Source of the DNA: Marinomonas foliarum
Lineage (GTDB): Bacteria > Pseudomonadota > Gammaproteobacteria > Pseudomonadales > Marinomonadaceae
DNA: 45,951 nt
Direction of reading: 5' to 3'
Assembly (NCBI RefSeq): GCF_003337275.1
Contig: NZ_QPJQ01000038.1
Span: forward strand, 1-45,951
Shown here: positions 8,448 through 17,245 of the stretch, one piece after another
Layout: every line of letters begins with the position of its first letter
Numbering within the stretch: the stretch's first letter is position 1
Made by a program: the position numbers and the translations under genes
Notes under the pieces: model-generated
Seen by the model: the letters and a program-made list of their open reading frames with translations, nothing else
Told to the model about the DNA's origin: nothing
Database searches by the model: none

Positions 8448-8975
8448 CTATTCAACAAGAGAAAACGGAATGACCGGACAATTAAGCACGATATCGGTTC
8501 GTTCGATGGTAACCAAACCGTGATCTTCTGCCGCAAAAATCGCTTCTTCAGATGTCAATTCTGTTGCCTTGCTTGGATCTTTCCATACCACGACGTACAT
8601 CAACCAAAGTGGCGAGTAATGAGTGTCTTGGCTTTCATAGCCTAATGGCTCTGGAACCGACGCAAATACGCTCCAAGCTTGCTCTTGATTCGGAAACGCA
8701 TACACACGCTCTAGCACAGTTTTCACTTGAGGTAGTTTCGGGTAATTCGGCACAGCATCACGTAACCGAGGCGCATAATTGGCATTTTTGGCTTTGGCCA
8801 CCGCTGGATCTGACACATCGGTTGTTATGTAGAGCACCTCTTTGCCTTCGTGCCAGCCGTGCAACAAAGGCAGACTAACACTAGCCTGCCGACTTTGTTC
8901 ATCTTGAATAGAATGAGAACTGCAAGAAGCTAATAAAAAAACACAGATAATCCCTAAGAAACATTGACGCAACAT
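8448..8975 (-). CDS. conserved lipoprotein of unknown function
   Basis: A secreted lipoprotein of about 175 residues. The N-terminus MLRQCFLGIICVFLLASCSS is a lipoprotein signal with lipobox LASC, so Cys18 would be acylated; Ser-Ser after the Cys suggests the outer membrane. The mature part has no catalytic motif I know. It carries a conserved-looking C-terminal block (PLWLMYVVVWKD, LTSEEAIFAAEDHGLVTIER, DIVLNCPVIPF). The ATG at 8975 is preferred over upstream GTG/TTG codons because GGGGTG precedes it at good spacing. It is divergent from a LysR gene across about 100 bases. Confidence 0.8.
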   Translation of the reverse strand: MLRQCFLGIICVFLLASCSSHSIQDEQSRQASVSLPLLHGWHEGKEVLYITTDVSDPAVAKAKNANYAPRLRDAVPNYPKLPQVKTVLERVYAFPNQEQAWSVFASVPEPLGYESQDTHYSPLWLMYVVVWKDPSKATELTSEEAIFAAEDHGLVTIERTDIVLNCPVIPFSLVE

Positions 8976-9075
8976 GCCATTCACCCCAGAGTAATTCAAA
9001 TAGAAAGAGCATTGAAAACGGTCATTTAACGACTATTATTAACAGCTATGCCTCATTTAAGCCAACGAAACGCGC

Positions 9076-9963
9076 ATGATAGATAAACTTGAAATAAATC
9101 ATCTTAGAACATTAAGCGCTCTTTATCAGTTCGGCAATATTTCAGCAGCGGCAGAACATCTCAGTGTTTCTCAACAGGCAGTCAGTCTTCAACTTAAAAA
9201 AATAAGAAGCATTCTTGGTGATCAACTCTTTGTTAGAACAGGCCATGGAGTGATTCCAACACCCTACGCCAAAGAGATAGAGCAACACATCGAAAAAATA
9301 TTAACCCACATAAATAGCATCCCTCTGGCAAAAGCGTTTGCACCACAGGAAGTAGAAAGAACACTGGTTATCTGTGCAACAGACTACACCCAAGAAGTGA
9401 TCGTCACCGAGCTAATTAGAGAGCTTAGACAGTACGCTCCTAAAGTTAAAGTGATCGTTACCAATATCGAACACGCCAACCTAACCAAAAAAATCCATCA
9501 AGGCTCAATAGATATTGTTTTTACGACCAGCGCCTATGCTCCCGAAGGATTGATTTCAACGCCGTTATTTACCGAAAAATACCTATGCGTAACAGCGAAG
9601 AAATCCATTGAACGCACTCATGGCCTATCACTAGAACAATTAACCACATACGACTTTGTCATTGTTTCACCTGGCGTTGGCAGCTTTATAGGCTCTGCTG
9701 ATACTTGGTTTGAACAACAAGGTTTTCCACGTCATGTTGCCGTATCTGCCCCTTCCTTTCATATGGCGAAAGAAACCTTAAAACAGTCAAACATGGTGGG
9801 ATTCATTCCTTCGAGACTATTACCTTACGAAGGACTAGTTGAGCTTCCATTAGAAAAATACCCACCAGGTTATCAAGTCGTAGCTGCCTATCACCCAAAC
9901 GCAAAACATGACCCATTAATTAGCTGGTTACTGGATAGCATCCAGAAGAAGTTTGCTCATTAA
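9076..9963 (+). CDS. LysR-family transcriptional regulator
   Basis: A LysR-type regulator of 295 residues. The N-terminal winged helix-turn-helix is clear (LRTLSALYQFGNISAAAEHL, SVSQQAVSLQLKKIRSIL), followed by a periplasmic-binding-protein-like effector domain from about residue 90 (LVICATDYTQE and VIVSPGVGSFIGSA). It is divergent from the lipoprotein gene and lies about 100 bases before the ridA-like gene on the same strand; either may be a target. The DNA-binding helix and effector domain do not resemble MetR, so it is not an obvious regulator of mesX-mesD. Effector unknown. Confidence 0.9.
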   Translation: MIDKLEINHLRTLSALYQFGNISAAAEHLSVSQQAVSLQLKKIRSILGDQLFVRTGHGVIPTPYAKEIEQHIEKILTHINSIPLAKAFAPQEVERTLVICATDYTQEVIVTELIRELRQYAPKVKVIVTNIEHANLTKKIHQGSIDIVFTTSAYAPEGLISTPLFTEKYLCVTAKKSIERTHGLSLEQLTTYDFVIVSPGVGSFIGSADTWFEQQGFPRHVAVSAPSFHMAKETLKQSNMVGFIPSRLLPYEGLVELPLEKYPPGYQVVAAYHPNAKHDPLISWLLDSIQKKFAH

Positions 9964-10063
9964 AAATGATCTTCGCTTGTATGAGCAACAAGCTTAGCTT
10001 TATCGCCAAACGCCCCACTCACCTCTACCCTAGCGTCACTTTAAACACTATGTAGAGGTCTTT

Positions 10064-10465
10064 ATGTCCATTAAACGCATTAATCCACTATCCTTGTATG
10101 ATGGTGCAGCAACGGGTATGTCACAAGCCACGGTAGATAACGATACGGGATTGGTTTTTATTTCAGGGCAAGTCGACTGGGACACCGATTTTCAAACTCA
10201 TAATCACGACATGAAAACGCAAACTGCCAATGCAGCAAAACACTTAATCACGGTGCTAGAAGAGGCAAATTCCTCAGTCGAAAATATCCTGCAGCTACGA
10301 GTCTATGTGCGTGGTGAGGTTGCAGACCATATGGAAGACATCGTCCCTATTATCGCCAGCACACTAGGTACCTCACGCCCTGCATTAACGGGGATTGGCG
10401 TTGCCTCTTTAGCTTCCCCAGAGATTTTAATTGAAATTGAAGCTGTCGCAAAAGTGGCTAGATAG
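10064..10465 (+). CDS. RidA-family (YjgF/YER057c/UK114) protein
   Basis: A 133-residue member of the RidA/YjgF superfamily, which forms trimers; the best-known members deaminate reactive enamine/imine intermediates of amino-acid metabolism. Visible features are the N-terminal INPLSLYDGAATGMSQ, GLVFISGQVDWD, the QTANAAKHLITVLEEA helix, and RVYVRG, where RidA proper has a key Arg. The C-terminal SPEILIEIEAVA ends with the conserved Glu. It is probably a RidA subfamily paralogue rather than canonical ridA, so the exact substrate is uncertain. It lies downstream of the LysR gene and converges on the sigma-54 activator gene. Confidence 0.88.
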   Translation: MSIKRINPLSLYDGAATGMSQATVDNDTGLVFISGQVDWDTDFQTHNHDMKTQTANAAKHLITVLEEANSSVENILQLRVYVRGEVADHMEDIVPIIASTLGTSRPALTGIGVASLASPEILIEIEAVAKVAR

Positions 10466-10472
10466 TATACCG

Positions 10473-10507
10473 ATCCCTGTTTTAACCACAGAGGTTAAAA
10501 CAGGGAT
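10473..10507. terminator. strong hairpin between convergent ridA-like and activator genes
   Basis: A 15-bp perfect stem (core CCCTGTTTTAACC / GGTTAAAACAGGG) with a 5-nt loop fills the convergent gap. There is no T tract on either side, so it is not a textbook rho-independent terminator; it may protect 3' ends or stop transcription with Rho. Confidence 0.55.
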
Positions 10508-10519
10508 GACATTGTCAGC

Positions 10520-12532
10520 TTAGGCATCACTTTCTTTAGGCTTCGCATATTTATAAACCGTATTGCGGCTCACACCAGCGGTTTTGGCGGTTTGCGAGAC
10601 ATTGCCTTTGAATTCATTTAACAGCCTAGGTATCAAGTCTTCTAACGGTTCATCTTGTTCACTGGCCGCCTTTGATGATGTTGAATCATCAACTTGTCCC
10701 ATGGCATCGAGGTCATCAAAGAAATCATCAGGTAAATGCCATTCTTCTAGCTCTTCCTCATCGGCCATTGCCATGCCGACTTTTAATACATGAGCAAGTT
10801 GGCGCATGTTACCCGGCCATGGATGCGTCACCAGTAAGTCCAACATAGCTTGCGACAAAGCTGGGCCTGGTTCTTCTTTGCGTAAACGCTCATGAAGGTA
10901 TTTGATCAATGCCGCTTTGTCAGTGCGCTCACGCAAAGCGGGTAGTTCGATGTTCAAACCTGAAATTCGATAGTATAAATCTTGGCGAAAACGCCCTTCT
11001 TTCACTTCTTCTTTTAAGATTCGATTGGTGGCGGAAATCAGTTTAATGTCCACCGGAAAGGCTTCAGTAGAACCCAATGGCGTGACCACTCTTTCTTGCA
11101 AAACCCGCAACAAACGCGACTGCACAGCCATGGGCATTTCACCAATTTCATCGAGAAATAATGTGCCGTGATGCGCGCGACGAATCAGACCTATTGAGCC
11201 TCGATTTTGCGCACCAGTAAAAGCGCCTTTTTCATAACCAAAAAGTTCAGACTCTACCAATTCAGCAGGAATGGCAGCACAATTTACCGCCACTAACATC
11301 TCTTTGGCACGAGAGCTGTGATAGTGCAAACTGCGTACAAATATCTCTTTACCAGCGCCCGTTTCACCATGAATCAAGATAGGAATATCTTTTTCCATAA
11401 TCTTATGAGCTTGGCGCACTAAACGCTCGACTCGATCGTCGCCATGTTGTAATTCAGCCAGTGGAATGACGTTATCTGGAATCGCTTTAAACGACAGTTC
11501 TTCCGGCTTCTTCACCTTTTCAACTGGTGGATTTTTTTCATTCATAACAATGGCTTCTGGCTGTGATGGTGCAACATAATCTGCTCGCTGACGAAAGTCT
11601 GGTATGCGCATGATTTGCTGTACGGGAGGAATCACTTTAACGTAAAACTGATAGCGCCCCATGGCAATCAACTTCATCGGCAAACTAAAAGGATGATGTT
11701 TGATCTCACGCATTTCGATATCAAATATTTGATTAATGTTGAGCAACGCCAAGTCCTGAGCGAGAACCACTTCTGCACGACGGTTAGCAGAGACAATCGT
11801 ACCGTTTTCATCCAGCACCAAAATACCAGACCAATGACTGTCTAAACTGACCACATTGGTATTAAAACTAAGAATGAAATGCTCTTGTTGAAAGGCGGAA
11901 AATATCAGGCGGTTCTCCACACTCAACGACATGAGTTTGACCATGCCAAAAGTATGATCTTGAGGCAGATACGCGTCTGATGAGATGTCCAACACACCAA
12001 CCAAATCGTTTTTGGTGTTGTAGATAGGCGATGCCGAGCCAACCATAAAACGATTAGCACGTAAGAAGTGTTCATCTCGACCCACTTGAATAGCTTCGCC
12101 AGTAATCAGAGCGGTACCAATCGCATTGGTGCCAACCCCCATTTCGGTCCATTGGTTCCCGCCTACCAAACCATGCTGTGCAGCACTGCCAAAACGCGGT
12201 TGCCCCCAAGTATTCAGTACATGACCTTGGCGGTCCGCCAAAACGATCATACACGCCGAATTGCTCAGAATATTTTCGTAATACGGCAACACTTCGTTTT
12301 CTGTGGTTTCGAGCAAGCTACGATGCTGATCTATCAGATCTGTTAACGAACCTTTTGGCAAGGTCGCGAAATCGGGTCGACTGCTGTGATCCAAGCCAAA
12401 TTGCTCGCAACGATACCAAGACGCTTGAATTCGCTCTTTGTGAGTTTGCGTCAAATTCGTTTCCGATCCAGAGTCTATGACGGCAGATACGGCAGCACTT
12501 TGTTGTTGTTTTTGTTCTTCTTCGTCTTGCAT
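10520..12532 (-). CDS. AcoR/DhaR-type sigma-54-dependent activator
   Basis: An enhancer-binding protein of 670 residues. Domains in order: a GAF-type sensor (about 60-215; NSACMIVLADRQGHVLNTWG, GTNAIGTALITGEAIQV), a PAS-like segment (about 230-275; GILVLDENGTIVSANRRAEV), a sigma-54 AAA+ domain (about 355-590) with Walker A GETGAGKE, the sigma-54 contact loop GAFTGA and Walker B TLFLDEIGEM, and a C-terminal Fis-type helix-turn-helix (NVSQTAKTAGVSRNTVYKYA). The GAF-PAS-AAA-Fis layout is that of AcoR and DhaR, which control acetoin and glycerol/dihydroxyacetone genes. It is divergent from the glycerol transporter operon, and the gap holds a sigma-54 promoter and clustered repeats, so it very likely activates glpS-V. 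The bound signal is not known. Confidence 0.93.
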   Translation of the reverse strand: MQDEEEQKQQQSAAVSAVIDSGSETNLTQTHKERIQASWYRCEQFGLDHSSRPDFATLPKGSLTDLIDQHRSLLETTENEVLPYYENILSNSACMIVLADRQGHVLNTWGQPRFGSAAQHGLVGGNQWTEMGVGTNAIGTALITGEAIQVGRDEHFLRANRFMVGSASPIYNTKNDLVGVLDISSDAYLPQDHTFGMVKLMSLSVENRLIFSAFQQEHFILSFNTNVVSLDSHWSGILVLDENGTIVSANRRAEVVLAQDLALLNINQIFDIEMREIKHHPFSLPMKLIAMGRYQFYVKVIPPVQQIMRIPDFRQRADYVAPSQPEAIVMNEKNPPVEKVKKPEELSFKAIPDNVIPLAELQHGDDRVERLVRQAHKIMEKDIPILIHGETGAGKEIFVRSLHYHSSRAKEMLVAVNCAAIPAELVESELFGYEKGAFTGAQNRGSIGLIRRAHHGTLFLDEIGEMPMAVQSRLLRVLQERVVTPLGSTEAFPVDIKLISATNRILKEEVKEGRFRQDLYYRISGLNIELPALRERTDKAALIKYLHERLRKEEPGPALSQAMLDLLVTHPWPGNMRQLAHVLKVGMAMADEEELEEWHLPDDFFDDLDAMGQVDDSTSSKAASEQDEPLEDLIPRLLNEFKGNVSQTAKTAGVSRNTVYKYAKPKESDA

Positions 12533-12578
12533 TTCCTACTCCAACACCTCAAGGAGATCCCTCGGAGTGTGCATGAAA

Positions 12579-12626
12579 TGTTCACTGTAGTTGGCAGACT
12601 GTAAACACTTTGAACACTCGTGAACA
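12579..12626. promoter_or_regulatory. clustered upstream activator repeats before glpS
   Basis: Three direct repeats lie on the plus strand: GTAAACA at 12601, TTGAACA at 12610 and GTGAACA at 12620, with starts 9 and 10 bases apart. An inverted copy, TGTTCAC, is at 12579. They lie about 100-150 bases upstream of the -24/-12 promoter, the usual place for a sigma-54 activator. Assignment to the divergent activator is inference. Confidence 0.55.
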
Positions 12627-12727
12627 GTCCTTTTTCGAAAGTGAAAACCACCAAACCCAACTAAAAATCACAATAAAACCAATATTTTTCAATGAGTTAT
12701 ATCTTACCAGAAGTATAGAAATATTTT

Positions 12728-12743
12728 TGGCACGGCTTTTGTA
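12728..12743 (+). promoter_or_regulatory. sigma-54 (-24/-12) promoter of glpSTPQUV
   Basis: TGGCACGGCTTTTGTA matches the sigma-54 consensus TGGCACG-N4-TTGCA in all but one position (T for C in the -12 GC). GG-to-GT spacing is correct. It is 107 bases before the glpS start and faces the operon. A sigma-54 activator gene is divergently adjacent. Confidence 0.7.
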
Positions 12744-12850
12744 AGTATTTACAACATACAGACAAAATTACTTTGCGTTCATTTTTGAGCCTTGCGAAAG
12801 ACACAAGATGTTCACACAAGAAAACAATAACAACAAAAAAGGTACTTACA

Positions 12851-13939
12851 ATGTCTCTGACGCTGCAGAATGTATCGCGCGTTGTTGAAGGCGAGACGTG
12901 GATCGATGATGTAAATTTATCTCTCGAACCCGGCTCTTTCAACGTTCTACTTGGACGCACTCTGTCCGGTAAAACGACGCTAATGCGCCTCATGGCGGGT
13001 CTTGATCGACCTACCAAAGGAAAAATCCTCATGAATGGAGTGGACGTAACAGGTGTGCCTGTTCGCGAACGCAACATTTCCATGGTGTACCAACAGTTCA
13101 TCAATTACCCCAATCTTACGGTTTACGAAAACATCGCGTCGCCACTTCGCTTGGCAAAGATGGATGAAAAAGAAGTCGACCGCCGTGTACGTGAAACCGC
13201 AGAAATGCTTCGCATCGATCCTTTCCTTGATCGTTTGCCACTGCAACTTTCCGGTGGCCAGCAACAGCGTACCGCTATGGCGAGAGCCTTGGTGAAAGAC
13301 TCGCAAATTATCTTATTCGATGAACCTCTGGTTAACCTCGATTACAAATTACGCGAAGAGCTACGCCAAGAATTACGCGCCTTGTTCAAAGCCCGTAACT
13401 GTATCGCTATTTACGCCACAACCGAACCGAACGAAGCCTTGGCTCTGGGTGGCAACACCGCTGTTTTAAACGAAGGTCGTTTGCTGCAAATGGGGCCAAC
13501 TGCTGAGGTTTATCACCAGCCAAAAGACATTATCACTGCAGAGATGTTCTCTGAACCACCAATCAACGTGGTTCCTGGTCGCGTCAGCGAAGAAGAAGTC
13601 ACTTTCGACGACACTGTCCATTTCCGTTTGAACAGCGATTTGCGCCGCCTGACTCCTGGTGAATATCAATTTGGTGTGCGCGCTTCGCACATAGGTTTGG
13701 TGCCACACTCTGACGATGATTTAGAGTTGCCTGTCCGAGTTGATTTGGCGGAGATCAGTGGATCAGAAACCTTCTTGCATGTTCACAACCCCCATTTTGA
13801 TTTAGTACTGCATTTATCTGGGGTTCACGCTTACCAAGTGGATCAAGAAATTAAAGTCTATTTCCCGACGCACAAGCTGTACGCCTTTGACGCTCAAGGC
13901 AAGATGGTGCATTCCCCAGCACGAATGAGGGATCAATAA
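12851..13939 (+). CDS. glpS: glycerol ABC transporter ATPase 1
   Basis: A cytosolic ABC ATPase of about 362 residues. Walker A is GRTLSGKT, the Q loop is in VYQQFINYPNLTVYENI, the signature LSGGQQQRTAMARALV is canonical, and Walker B is IILFDEPLVNLD. A C-terminal TOBE/MalK-like regulatory region follows (from about residue 240). Gene order ATPase-ATPase-permease-permease-small membrane protein-binding protein matches the Rhizobium leguminosarum glycerol transporter GlpSTPQUV, which is the basis for the name. The start at 12851 (MSLTLQNV) follows AAGGT; an in-frame ATG further upstream at 12773 would add 26 non-conserved residues. First gene of the operon, 3 bases before the next. Confidence 0.9.
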   Translation: MSLTLQNVSRVVEGETWIDDVNLSLEPGSFNVLLGRTLSGKTTLMRLMAGLDRPTKGKILMNGVDVTGVPVRERNISMVYQQFINYPNLTVYENIASPLRLAKMDEKEVDRRVRETAEMLRIDPFLDRLPLQLSGGQQQRTAMARALVKDSQIILFDEPLVNLDYKLREELRQELRALFKARNCIAIYATTEPNEALALGGNTAVLNEGRLLQMGPTAEVYHQPKDIITAEMFSEPPINVVPGRVSEEEVTFDDTVHFRLNSDLRRLTPGEYQFGVRASHIGLVPHSDDDLELPVRVDLAEISGSETFLHVHNPHFDLVLHLSGVHAYQVDQEIKVYFPTHKLYAFDAQGKMVHSPARMRDQ

Positions 13940-13941
13940 TC

Positions 13942-15096
13942 ATGGCTTCTATTACCTTAAATGCCTTAGCGCATACTTATACCGATAATCCAACCAAGCC
14001 AGAAGACTACGCCATCCGCGAAATGTCTCACGTTTGGGAACAAGGCGGAGCCTTTGCCCTACTTGGCCCATCTGGCTGCGGTAAATCCACACTACTGAAT
14101 ATTATTTCGGGCCTGCTAAAACCTTCTAACGGGGAGGTATTATTTGACGGCAAACGCGTAAACGAATTAAAACCCGAAGAGCGCAATATCGCGCAGGTTT
14201 TCCAATTCCCAGTGGTGTACGACACCATGACGGTGTTTGATAACTTGGCCTTTCCACTGCGCAATATTGGCGTACCAGAATACAAGGTGAAGTCGAAAGT
14301 CTACGAAGTTGCCGAAATTCTTGAACTGTCTGACCAGCTAAAGCGTAAAGCCAAAGGTTTGTCAGCGGATCAAAAACAAAAAGTCTCCATGGGGCGTGGC
14401 TTAGTACGTGACGATGTATCAGCAATTTTGTTTGATGAGCCTCTTACCGTTATCGATCCTCAGCTGAAATGGAAATTGCGCCGCAAACTCAAGCAGATCC
14501 ATGAGCAGTTCAATATCACCATGGTGTATGTGACGCACGATCAGCTAGAAGCCTCCACCTTCGCTGACAAAATTGCCGTCATGTACAACGGGCAAATCGT
14601 CCAGTTCGGCACGCCACGAGAGTTATTCGAAAAACCTGCACATACTTTTGTTGGCTACTTTATTGGCAGCCCAGGTATGAACTTTTTTGAGGCAGAACTC
14701 AAAAGCCAAGACGAAAAAGCAGCGCTAATGTTTGGCGATCATAAAATCTCCGTCAGCGAGGCCATGTTAACGCGTTTAAAAGCCATGGGAGCCAACAAGG
14801 TCACTTTGGGCATTCGTCCTGAATTTGTCCATGTGTGGGATGGTAAAAACGACGACGCCTTTTCTGTCGACGTAGATTACGTAGAAGACCTTGGTACCTA
14901 CAAGATTTTGTCTTTCATGTTTCATGGAAAAATGATGAAAGCCCGTTTAAGCGAAGATCAAAAAGTCCCATCCGGACAAATCTATGTGAGCTTTCCGGAA
15001 CAGTGGACCAAGGTCTATGTGAACGAATATCTGGTTGATGTAGACGGTCAAGCAGACACAGCAGATCAGAATAAGGAGACCGACCATGCAAACTAA
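13942..15096 (+). CDS. glpT: glycerol ABC transporter ATPase 2, degenerate signature
   Basis: The second ABC ATPase, 384 residues. Walker A GPSGCGKST and Walker B AILFDEPLTVID are intact and the switch His is in VYVTHDQLEA. The ABC signature is degenerate: LSADQKQKVSMGRGLV instead of LSGGQ. GlpS and GlpT would then form a heterodimer with one canonical and one degenerate ATP site. A C-terminal TOBE-like domain includes TLGIRPEFVHVW. The gene follows glpS by 3 bases and its end overlaps glpP by 11 bases, indicating translational coupling. The name follows the Rhizobium scheme and has nothing to do with E. coli GlpT. Confidence 0.9.
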   Translation: MASITLNALAHTYTDNPTKPEDYAIREMSHVWEQGGAFALLGPSGCGKSTLLNIISGLLKPSNGEVLFDGKRVNELKPEERNIAQVFQFPVVYDTMTVFDNLAFPLRNIGVPEYKVKSKVYEVAEILELSDQLKRKAKGLSADQKQKVSMGRGLVRDDVSAILFDEPLTVIDPQLKWKLRRKLKQIHEQFNITMVYVTHDQLEASTFADKIAVMYNGQIVQFGTPRELFEKPAHTFVGYFIGSPGMNFFEAELKSQDEKAALMFGDHKISVSEAMLTRLKAMGANKVTLGIRPEFVHVWDGKNDDAFSVDVDYVEDLGTYKILSFMFHGKMMKARLSEDQKVPSGQIYVSFPEQWTKVYVNEYLVDVDGQADTADQNKETDHAN

Positions 15097-15955
15097 AGTC
15101 GAGAACAACAAGGCATGGTTCCTTGTTATGCCCGTTTTCCTCATCGTTGCTTTCTCTGCCATCATTCCATTGATGACGGTAGTGAACTATTCGGTGCAGG
15201 ATATTTTTGATCCTTATACCCGCTACTTCGTCGGCACAGAGTGGTTCAAACAAGTGATGCTAGACAGCCGCTTACACGAAGCTCTGCTGCGTCAGTTTAT
15301 CTACTCATTCACCATTCTTATCATTGAAGTACCATTGGGAATTTGTGTTGCCTTGATGATGCCAACCAAAGGTCGTGGTGCCTCTTTGGCTTTGATTTTG
15401 GTTGCGATTCCCCTGCTGATTCCATGGAACGTGGTCGGTACGATTTGGCAAATCTTCGGCCGTGCTGACATCGGCTTGTTCGGTGCTTTTATGAGTGGTA
15501 TCGGTGTCGATTATAACTATGCCTCTAATCCTACCGACGCTTGGTTAACCGTTGTCTTGATGGACGTTTGGCACTGGACGCCATTGGTTGCCTTGTTGTG
15601 CTACTCGGGCCTGCGAGCGATTCCTGAAGTGTATTATCAAGCTGCACGTATTGACCAAGCGTCTCGCTGGGCGGTATTCCGTTACATCCAGCTGCCTAAG
15701 CTTACTAACGTACTGATTATTGGTGTGTTATTGCGCTTTATGGATTCTTTCATGATTTACACCGAGCCTTTTGTACTTACCGGTGGCGGTCCAGGTAGTT
15801 CCACAACCTTCTTGAGCCAAGCCTTAGTACAGCAAGCCATCGGCCAGTTTGACCTTGGTCCTGCGGCAGCCTTCTCGCTGGTGTATTTCTTAATCATCTT
15901 GCTCGTGTGTTGGGTGTTCTACACCACCATCATGAACATGCAAAAAGACAAGTAG
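15086..15955 (+). CDS. glpP: glycerol ABC transporter permease 1
   Basis: An inner-membrane permease of 289 residues with about six transmembrane segments, of the MalF/UgpA type. The EAA loop that contacts the ATPase is visible (YYQAARIDQASRWAVFRYIQ). The first membrane segment starts at about residue 10 (AWFLVMPVFLIVAFSAIIPL). The start overlaps the end of glpT by 11 bases; AAGGAG precedes it. The name comes from operon order and family, not from substrate data. Confidence 0.88.
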   Translation: MQTKVENNKAWFLVMPVFLIVAFSAIIPLMTVVNYSVQDIFDPYTRYFVGTEWFKQVMLDSRLHEALLRQFIYSFTILIIEVPLGICVALMMPTKGRGASLALILVAIPLLIPWNVVGTIWQIFGRADIGLFGAFMSGIGVDYNYASNPTDAWLTVVLMDVWHWTPLVALLCYSGLRAIPEVYYQAARIDQASRWAVFRYIQLPKLTNVLIIGVLLRFMDSFMIYTEPFVLTGGGPGSSTTFLSQALVQQAIGQFDLGPAAAFSLVYFLIILLVCWVFYTTIMNMQKDK

Positions 15956-15964
15956 GAGCGAATC

Positions 15965-16858
15965 ATGACGCAATTAAAAACATCAATGACGCGCCACAAT
16001 ACAGGTACCAAAGAACAAGCCCCGGTTTACAGCAAAGCTGAGCGTAAGACGCGTAATGCCCATCTTCGTGGACGCTTTGGTTTGGTGCTGTATTTGGTGC
16101 TGTTACTGCTGCCAATCTATTGGCTAATCAACATGTCATTTAAAACCAATACCGAAATTCTCAGCGGCTTATCTTTCTTCCCTGAAGATTTCACTTTGGC
16201 GAACTACGCTAAGATATTTGGCGACCCAACGTGGTACATGGGTTACGTAAACTCAATTTTTTACGTGTCCATGAATATGGTCATCAGTCTACTGGTTGCC
16301 TTACCTGCTGCGTATGCCTTTAGCCGCTATAAGTTCATTGGTGATAAGCACATGTTCTTCTGGTTGCTCTCTAACCGTATGGCGCCACCAGCCGTGTTCT
16401 TACTACCGTTCTTCCAGCTGTATTCGTCAGTGGGTTTGTTCGATACCCATATTGCCGTGGCGCTAGCACACTGTATTTTCACTGTGCCATTAGCGGTATG
16501 GATTCTAGAAGGTTTTATGAGTGGCGTGCCGCGTGAAATAGACGAGACGGCATATATCGATGGCTACTCGTTTCCAAAATTTTTCGTGCGCATCTTCATT
16601 CCCTTGATTCGCTCAGGTATCGGTGTAACGGCATTCTTCTGCTTCATGTTCTCTTGGGTAGAGTTGCTATTGGCACGAACCTTAACGTCCGTCGATGCAA
16701 AACCTATCGCGGCTATTATGACGCGAACCGTCTCGGCTTCAGGGATGGATTGGGGACTGCTCGCGGCCGCTGGCGTACTAACAATTATTCCTGGAATGCT
16801 GGTCATTTACTTCGTTCGTAACCATGTGGCGAAGGGCTTTGCCCTTGGTCGAGTGTAA
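15965..16858 (+). CDS. glpQ: glycerol ABC transporter permease 2
   Basis: An inner-membrane permease of 297 residues of the MalG/UgpE type, with a polar N-terminal tail of about 40 residues before the first membrane segment (FGLVLYLVLLLLPIYWLINM). The EAA loop reads EIDETAYIDGYSFPKFFVRI and the C-terminus is the usual short charged tail. The gene starts 9 bases after glpP with AGGAG upstream and pairs with it as the transmembrane heterodimer. The name follows the Rhizobium scheme; it is unrelated to E. coli glycerophosphodiesterase GlpQ. Confidence 0.88.
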   Translation: MTQLKTSMTRHNTGTKEQAPVYSKAERKTRNAHLRGRFGLVLYLVLLLLPIYWLINMSFKTNTEILSGLSFFPEDFTLANYAKIFGDPTWYMGYVNSIFYVSMNMVISLLVALPAAYAFSRYKFIGDKHMFFWLLSNRMAPPAVFLLPFFQLYSSVGLFDTHIAVALAHCIFTVPLAVWILEGFMSGVPREIDETAYIDGYSFPKFFVRIFIPLIRSGIGVTAFFCFMFSWVELLLARTLTSVDAKPIAAIMTRTVSASGMDWGLLAAAGVLTIIPGMLVIYFVRNHVAKGFALGRV

Positions 16859-16869
16859 GGAGAATTATT

Positions 16870-17142
16870 ATGGCTTGGATGTCTTGGACATTACCTACTG
16901 CCCTGTTTTTTATCGGCATTGCTGTGATCTTGGTCGGTATGACCACATGGCAACTGATCTCACCTTGTGTAGAACGCCGTGGCTTTTTGCCACTGGCAAC
17001 CACGCGCGGTGATCGCTTATTCATTGGCCTGCTTAGCAGTGCTTTTATCCACCTGGTATTCGTTGCGTTAACGGATGTGAACATCGCGGTGGCAACCGTC
17101 CTATGCGCATTTTGGATGATCATCCTGATGCGTTGGGGCTAG
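16870..17142 (+). CDS. glpU: DUF2160 small membrane protein of the glycerol transporter
   Basis: A 90-residue DUF2160 protein with three hydrophobic segments (about residues 8-30, 50-66 and 68-86) and the central stretch SPCVERRGFLPLATTRGDR. DUF2160 genes sit between the permeases and the binding protein in glycerol ABC operons (GlpU). The role is not known; an accessory membrane subunit is likely. AAGGAG is upstream and it starts 11 bases after glpQ. Confidence 0.88.
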   Translation: MAWMSWTLPTALFFIGIAVILVGMTTWQLISPCVERRGFLPLATTRGDRLFIGLLSSAFIHLVFVALTDVNIAVATVLCAFWMIILMRWG

Positions 17143-17245
17143 TCAGCGTCTCTCTCAGTACGAACTGATGGACTCTCTAGTACGACAGGCACGGAAGCCA
17201 AACCTAAAAACCTAAAAGAAAAACCAAACTTAGTTGAGGTAAAAT

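Noticed and set aside
9076..9963. The LysR gene as metR for the nearby mesX-mesD pair
   Set aside because: It is not adjacent, a lipoprotein gene lies between, and its sequence does not look like MetR.
10473..10507. Calling the 15-bp hairpin a standard rho-independent terminator
   Set aside because: No T run follows on either strand; reported only as a hairpin that may help termination.
12178..12604. Plus-strand frames at the 5' end of the sigma-54 activator gene
   Set aside because: They are shadows of the activator coding sequence and carry no protein signal.
14028..14425. Minus-strand frames opposite glpT
   Set aside because: Opposite a clear ABC ATPase; composition is that of antisense frames.
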